DNA of 6,906 nucleotides from Lachnospiraceae bacterium (GTDB taxonomy: Bacteria; Bacillota; Clostridia; Lachnospirales; Lachnospiraceae). Under the pieces are notes generated by a model. It worked only from the letters and a program-made list of their open reading frames with translations, had not been told where the DNA came from and ran no database searches. The DNA is taken from NCBI GenBank assembly GCA_016282215.1, contig JAEEKC010000093.1, forward strand, positions 1-6,906, read 5' to 3'. The position numbers and the translations under genes are program-made. Within the stretch, counting starts at the first letter, position 1. Every line of letters starts with the position of its first letter. This document shows, piece by piece, positions 4,053-6,906 of the stretch.

Positions 4053-6566
4053 TCAATTCTGCTCGATCCCAGGTGTCCAGTATTCGCGGTTGTAGATATC
4101 CGTCAGCAGGTATGTGATCACAGTCTTGCCCTGCACATCGGTGTTGCTGATCTGTGCGTCTTTGTGGTAGGACCAGGGATCGCCGAGCAGGAAGTTGTCG
4201 ACGAATTTTCCGTCGTAGCTGTAGTAGTCGCAGACGAACTTGATCTCGTCGCCTTCGGTCAGCTCTGTCATGGACTTGGCTACCGTATCCGTCTCGCCCT
4301 TATCATAATCATATACCGCACCTTCTATTCTACCATAAGGATCCGCATCATCAAAGACCAGAATCAGATTTACCTTATCTCCGTTCAGAAGTGCAGGCAC
4401 TCTGCCGGTGATGGTCTCTTTGCCCTCTTCCTCCACGGTTGTTTCGTAGTAAAATGCCACGGGCTGACCATCGATGGAAAGCCAGGTGTTGTCGGTATCG
4501 CCGATCAGGCGGCCGTCCTCGGTAAACTCATACAGGTCGTCCAGACCCAGGTCGATATAGCCTTCCCCGTCATCATAGAACATATTGACAAGAAGGGTCT
4601 GTACCTTCTGCCAGTTCTCTTTTGGCATGGAAAGAAGGTGCATGCCGTCTTCCTCTTGCCACGTCAGGGCCGACTGATCAAACTGATTGACTGCGATATA
4701 ATCCGATGCTTTCTGCGCATCAAACAGGCTCTCATCCTGCATCATGGACGCATCATCCGCATCCATGCCCGGTACCTCGCGTCCGCCGGTCATAAAGGCG
4801 CTCAGCAGGGCGCCGATGGCATCAGAGCCGGATACCTGCGAACCGCCCGAATAGCTTCCGCTCGAAGAAGGAAGTCCCATCAGAGAACCTAACGGACTGC
4901 CTGCGCCGCCGCCGGCTGCCTGTCCAGCCTGCTGCATGCCCGCAAAGGACTGGATGCATTTGCTGTATTCATCCCCGAGTCCGATGGCCGAGTAAGTGCT
5001 GACTGCCTGCCGTACCTTGCTGGTCTTCTGATAGGGGAAGTAAATGGATACGCCGTAAGCGTTGGTCATATTGGAAGATGTCCGGTTGTATTTTACCGCA
5101 GAGAGCAGTTTTGCCTTCAGTGCTTCTGCCTCATTCGATCCGATATTCGAAGCAAAATTCACCAGGTCGATCTGATCGATCTTGGATGATACCGCAAATT
5201 CCCTGGTGGTTGCACGGGCGTTGCTGACCTCGGCGTACTGATCTTCTGTCCGGATCATCTCGCCGGTATCTTTTGCAAAATCAGCAAAAACAGCCGGTAC
5301 TGTCCTGGAGAGCTCTGCTAAGTCGATCACAGACAGCGTGGTCTTTTGCCCCCTGCACCGAAGGTCACAGGTGGTCACGAAATCATCGCAGATATTTTTG
5401 CCGATCTCAATGGTTTCCATGGAAGGATTTGCTGAGAGTTCCGTCAGCCAGTTGGTATAGTACCAGCCGATGCCCGGCTCGGTTTCCTCGGAAGCAAAGA
5501 GGTAATCCGCATAAGGATCCAGCATCAGCGCCGTTTCCAGCGTTGCCATCAGACAGGCATCAAAACCGATGAAATCAAAAGTCACACCGCCGTTTTTCAG
5601 CGCTCTGTCAATGCCGCTTAGATCCATGCTGCCCTGACTTGCATATTTTTCATCATAACCATAGCCGCTGATGGAACCGCCGCCGTGATCCCAGAAGATC
5701 AGATCCATGCGGTCAGCCGGAAAGTTCTTATTGCAGAATTGAATGAAAGACGACAGCGTATTCGGATCCGTCATCCTTTTGGCGCCGTCATCATCGACAA
5801 GACGCTCCAGGCCGCCTTTTTTCACACGATAGATCTGATTGGTCTGGGCGCTGATGCCCTGCGTGTGCCAGCTCTTGCAGCCGCCGGTGTAGACGATGAT
5901 GTTCACATTGTCGGAAAGATTGGCATTGCACATCTCAGCAAGGTCGTTGGAGGCCATGCTGCTCTTGCTCTCAAGGTCCGTACCGCACATATAGACCATG
6001 ATGGTCACGGTATCCGTGCCGTTTCCTTTGATGACAGTGCGCTTTTCCCTGGCCGCGGCATCTACCGTCCGGTTCAGATTCCCGGTATTGCTGCTGCCAT
6101 CCTGCCATCCCTGGGTTGCATGATTGACCGAAGACATGCCTGTCAGCATGGAAAAAATGCTGCCGGAAGATGCCGCCGGTGATAAAGATGACTGCCCGGA
6201 AGACGCGGTCTGCTGCGAAGACTGTGACGGCGTCACCGTCTGGCTTGCCGCATCCTGCGTCTGCGCCGGCTGACTGTCGTAAGTGCTCTGCTGCGTCGTA
6301 TAGCTATCATCGCCGCCACCGCCGCCGGAAAGCAGGGCCGCACCGCCACCACCGCCGCCAAGCAGCAGGACCACAATCAGCAGGATGATCTTCATCATTC
6401 CTCCACCACCGCCACCGGAACCGTCACGCTGCGGTCCGCCTACGCCGCCTGATCCACCGGTTCTTCCGCTATAGCCATCGGCGCGTCCTACCGGACCGCC
6501 GCCAAGGCCGTTGCCGTGCTTTTGCACGCCTTTTCCACCGTCAGTTACATGTTTTTCTCTTGGCAT
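4053..6566 (-). CDS. membrane-anchored C11 (clostripain-like) cysteine peptidase
   Basis: Family C11 peptidases cut after Arg or Lys. I start the 837-residue protein at the ATG at 6566 because GGTGGAG lies six bases upstream; a GTG at 6578 has no such site. Residues 1-56 are glycine-rich and basic, hence cytosolic. One hydrophobic stretch (57-79, core IILLIVVLLL between glycine runs) anchors the protein with its C-terminus outside. A Ser/Thr/Gln linker follows to about 145. The C11 domain spans roughly 182-545: VTIMVYMCGTDLE opens it, the likely catalytic His294 is in FWDHGGG, and Cys338 is in GFDACLM with Asp336 as the likely specificity residue. A Gly/Ser linker (547-585) leads to an acidic, strand-rich C-terminal domain (600-837) I cannot assign. 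A substrate cannot be inferred from the neighbours. Confidence 0.92.
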   Translation of the reverse strand: MPREKHVTDGGKGVQKHGNGLGGGPVGRADGYSGRTGGSGGVGGPQRDGSGGGGGGMMKIILLIVVLLLGGGGGGAALLSGGGGGDDSYTTQQSTYDSQPAQTQDAASQTVTPSQSSQQTASSGQSSLSPAASSGSIFSMLTGMSSVNHATQGWQDGSSNTGNLNRTVDAAAREKRTVIKGNGTDTVTIMVYMCGTDLESKSSMASNDLAEMCNANLSDNVNIIVYTGGCKSWHTQGISAQTNQIYRVKKGGLERLVDDDGAKRMTDPNTLSSFIQFCNKNFPADRMDLIFWDHGGGSISGYGYDEKYASQGSMDLSGIDRALKNGGVTFDFIGFDACLMATLETALMLDPYADYLFASEETEPGIGWYYTNWLTELSANPSMETIEIGKNICDDFVTTCDLRCRGQKTTLSVIDLAELSRTVPAVFADFAKDTGEMIRTEDQYAEVSNARATTREFAVSSKIDQIDLVNFASNIGSNEAEALKAKLLSAVKYNRTSSNMTNAYGVSIYFPYQKTSKVRQAVSTYSAIGLGDEYSKCIQSFAGMQQAGQAAGGGAGSPLGSLMGLPSSSGSYSGGSQVSGSDAIGALLSAFMTGGREVPGMDADDASMMQDESLFDAQKASDYIAVNQFDQSALTWQEEDGMHLLSMPKENWQKVQTLLVNMFYDDGEGYIDLGLDDLYEFTEDGRLIGDTDNTWLSIDGQPVAFYYETTVEEEGKETITGRVPALLNGDKVNLILVFDDADPYGRIEGAVYDYDKGETDTVAKSMTELTEGDEIKFVCDYYSYDGKFVDNFLLGDPWSYHKDAQISNTDVQGKTVITYLLTDIYNREYWTPGIEQN

Positions 6567-6603
6567 GGTATTCTCCACCTTTTTTTAGAATCTCACGAAC
6601 TGA

Positions 6604-6632
6604 ATTATAACACAAAAACCGCCTGCTGATAC
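6604..6632 (-). promoter_or_regulatory. promoter of the C11 peptidase gene
   Basis: A perfect TATAAT (6604-6609) lies 17 bases after GTATCA (6627-6632), which matches the -35 consensus at only three positions. The start would fall near 6597, giving a leader of about 30 bases. The -35 part lies inside the terminator stem of the upstream unit, so the two signals overlap. Confidence 0.6.
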
Positions 6633-6658
6633 CAAAAAATTGTATCAACAAGCGGTTT
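6611..6658 (-). terminator. Rho-independent terminator upstream of the peptidase gene
   Basis: Arms 6642-6658 and 6616-6632 form a 17-bp stem in minus-strand RNA, all Watson-Crick except two G-U pairs, followed by TTTTTGTGTT (overlapping the stem base). In plus-strand RNA the same two positions are C-A mismatches, so the stem is built for the minus strand. It therefore ends a gene arriving from higher coordinates. Confidence 0.75.
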
Positions 6659-6694
6659 CTTTTGCAATGGGGTGTCTGATGACGATGGGGACTC

Positions 6695-6793
6695 CTATAC
6701 CGCGTTCTCCTGCTCGTTTTCCACGGTCGTTTTTTTCCTGCTCCTGCCGTTTCCTTTGCTGGCGGTCTTTCCCGCCCGGTTTTGCTGCGGCAT
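6695..6793 (-). pseudogene. 32-codon basic reading frame, probable tail of a truncated gene
   Basis: The frame begins MPQQNRAGKTASKGNGRSRK and ends TTVENEQENAV before TAG. It is rich in Lys, Arg, Gly and Gln and low in hydrophobic residues, like a disordered tail. No ribosome binding site precedes the ATG, and an in-frame TAA lies three codons upstream, so it is not a convincing complete gene. The stop lies about 37 bases before a minus-strand terminator, the usual distance for a gene end. My inference is that the upstream part of the gene was lost at a rearrangement, or that the window edge has errors. A small basic protein remains possible. I do not recognise the parent gene. Confidence 0.3.
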
Positions 6794-6845
6794 ACAAAAA
6801 AGTTAGCACATGAAATCGGCAATGTCATGAACCATTAGTTGAATA

Positions 6846-6904
6846 TGAATGTTGTCAAAAAGAACCGGCCCCGTTGACAACCTGAATGTTGTCAAAAAGA
6901 ACCG
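6846..6904. repeat. two 22-bp direct repeats with interleaved inverted repeats
   Basis: An identical 22-base unit, beginning TGAATGTTGTCAAAAAG, occurs at 6846-6867 and 6883-6904, a period of 37 bases. Between them TTGACAAC (6874-6881) is the exact reverse complement of GTTGTCAA in each unit (6851-6858 and 6888-6895), so the motif alternates in orientation three times. No coding frame crosses it. Clustered end repeats of this form recall the multiple terminal repeats of IS21-type elements, but no transposase is in view. Confidence 0.75.
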
Positions 6905-6906
6905 TC

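Larger units (their letters stand above)
6661..6906. other. right-edge region without an intact gene
   Basis: Apart from the 32-codon frame and the repeats listed separately, I see no complete gene, RNA or clear promoter here. A TTGACA on the minus strand at 6853-6858 lacks a -10 box at a workable distance. The stretch between 6794 and 6845 has nothing I can identify. Confidence 0.5.

Noticed and set aside
4044..4892. 282-codon open frame on the plus strand opposite the peptidase C-terminus
   Set aside because: It is the mirror of an acidic coding region, has no ribosome binding site or recognisable domain, and lies directly behind a plus-strand terminator-like repeat. The opposite strand carries the clear C11 gene.
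5685..6182. 165-codon open frame on the plus strand
   Set aside because: It lies wholly inside the C11 domain on the other strand and has no start signal or family resemblance.
6312..6416. Glycine-codon runs as a recent slippage array or phase-variation tract
   Set aside because: The codons in the glycine runs are mixed rather than a pure repeat, so a protein-level function explains them better.
6541..6828. 95-codon open frame on the minus strand at the right edge
   Set aside because: It runs through the terminator, promoter and ribosome binding site of the peptidase gene and overlaps its start in another frame, so it cannot be a normal gene.
6841..6906. Start of a CRISPR array at the right edge
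   Set aside because: Only two 22-bp repeats with a 15-base gap are visible, and the gap itself contains the inverted core, unlike a spacer of about 30 bases.

Overview
The window reads like a piece of a Clostridia genome, most likely from a Lachnospiraceae-type gut anaerobe. The evidence is the four-cysteine ribosomal protein L32, the yceD-rpmF pair, strong AGGAGG-type ribosome binding sites, promoters close to the Gram-positive housekeeping consensus, a clostripain-type peptidase, and short double-hairpin repeats of the sort scattered through gut Firmicutes. Every gene that can be supported lies on the minus strand, so transcription runs from high to low coordinates. Both edges look abnormal, which fits a short draft or metagenomic contig.

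Right edge (about 6610-6906): 22-bp direct repeats interleaved with inverted repeats, then a 32-codon basic reading frame that looks like the tail of a truncated gene, then a terminator whose stem pairs fully only in minus-strand RNA. The promoter of the next gene overlaps that terminator. 4053-6566: a large membrane-anchored peptidase of family C11 (clostripain-like) with a glycine-rich N-terminus, an exported catalytic domain and an unassigned C-terminal domain. 2213-3955: a HerA/FtsK-type ATPase of the YjgR (DUF853) family, with a long charged helix made of 11-residue repeats and a glycine-zipper tail. No clear promoter was seen between these two genes, so they may be co-transcribed. Two related double-hairpin repeats (2097-2149 and 3992-4045) sit on either side of the ATPase gene.

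1671-2075: a conserved-looking protein of unknown function. 830-1589: yceD (DUF177) and rpmF (L32), driven by a near-consensus promoter at 1629-1657. 676-748: tRNA-Thr(CGU), followed by a strong terminator at 624-670 that closes this unit. 1-462: the 5' part of argH (argininosuccinate lyase) with its own promoter. Its last 126 bases before the window edge carry an in-frame stop and many radical changes at normally invariant positions.

Functionally there are three loose blocks: arginine biosynthesis (argH), ribosome biogenesis and translation (yceD, rpmF, tRNA-Thr), and an envelope-linked block of unknown purpose (C11 peptidase plus HerA-like ATPase). The last block and the two odd edges are the parts most worth a second look. 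No CRISPR array, phage module, toxin-antitoxin pair or complete transposase gene is visible.
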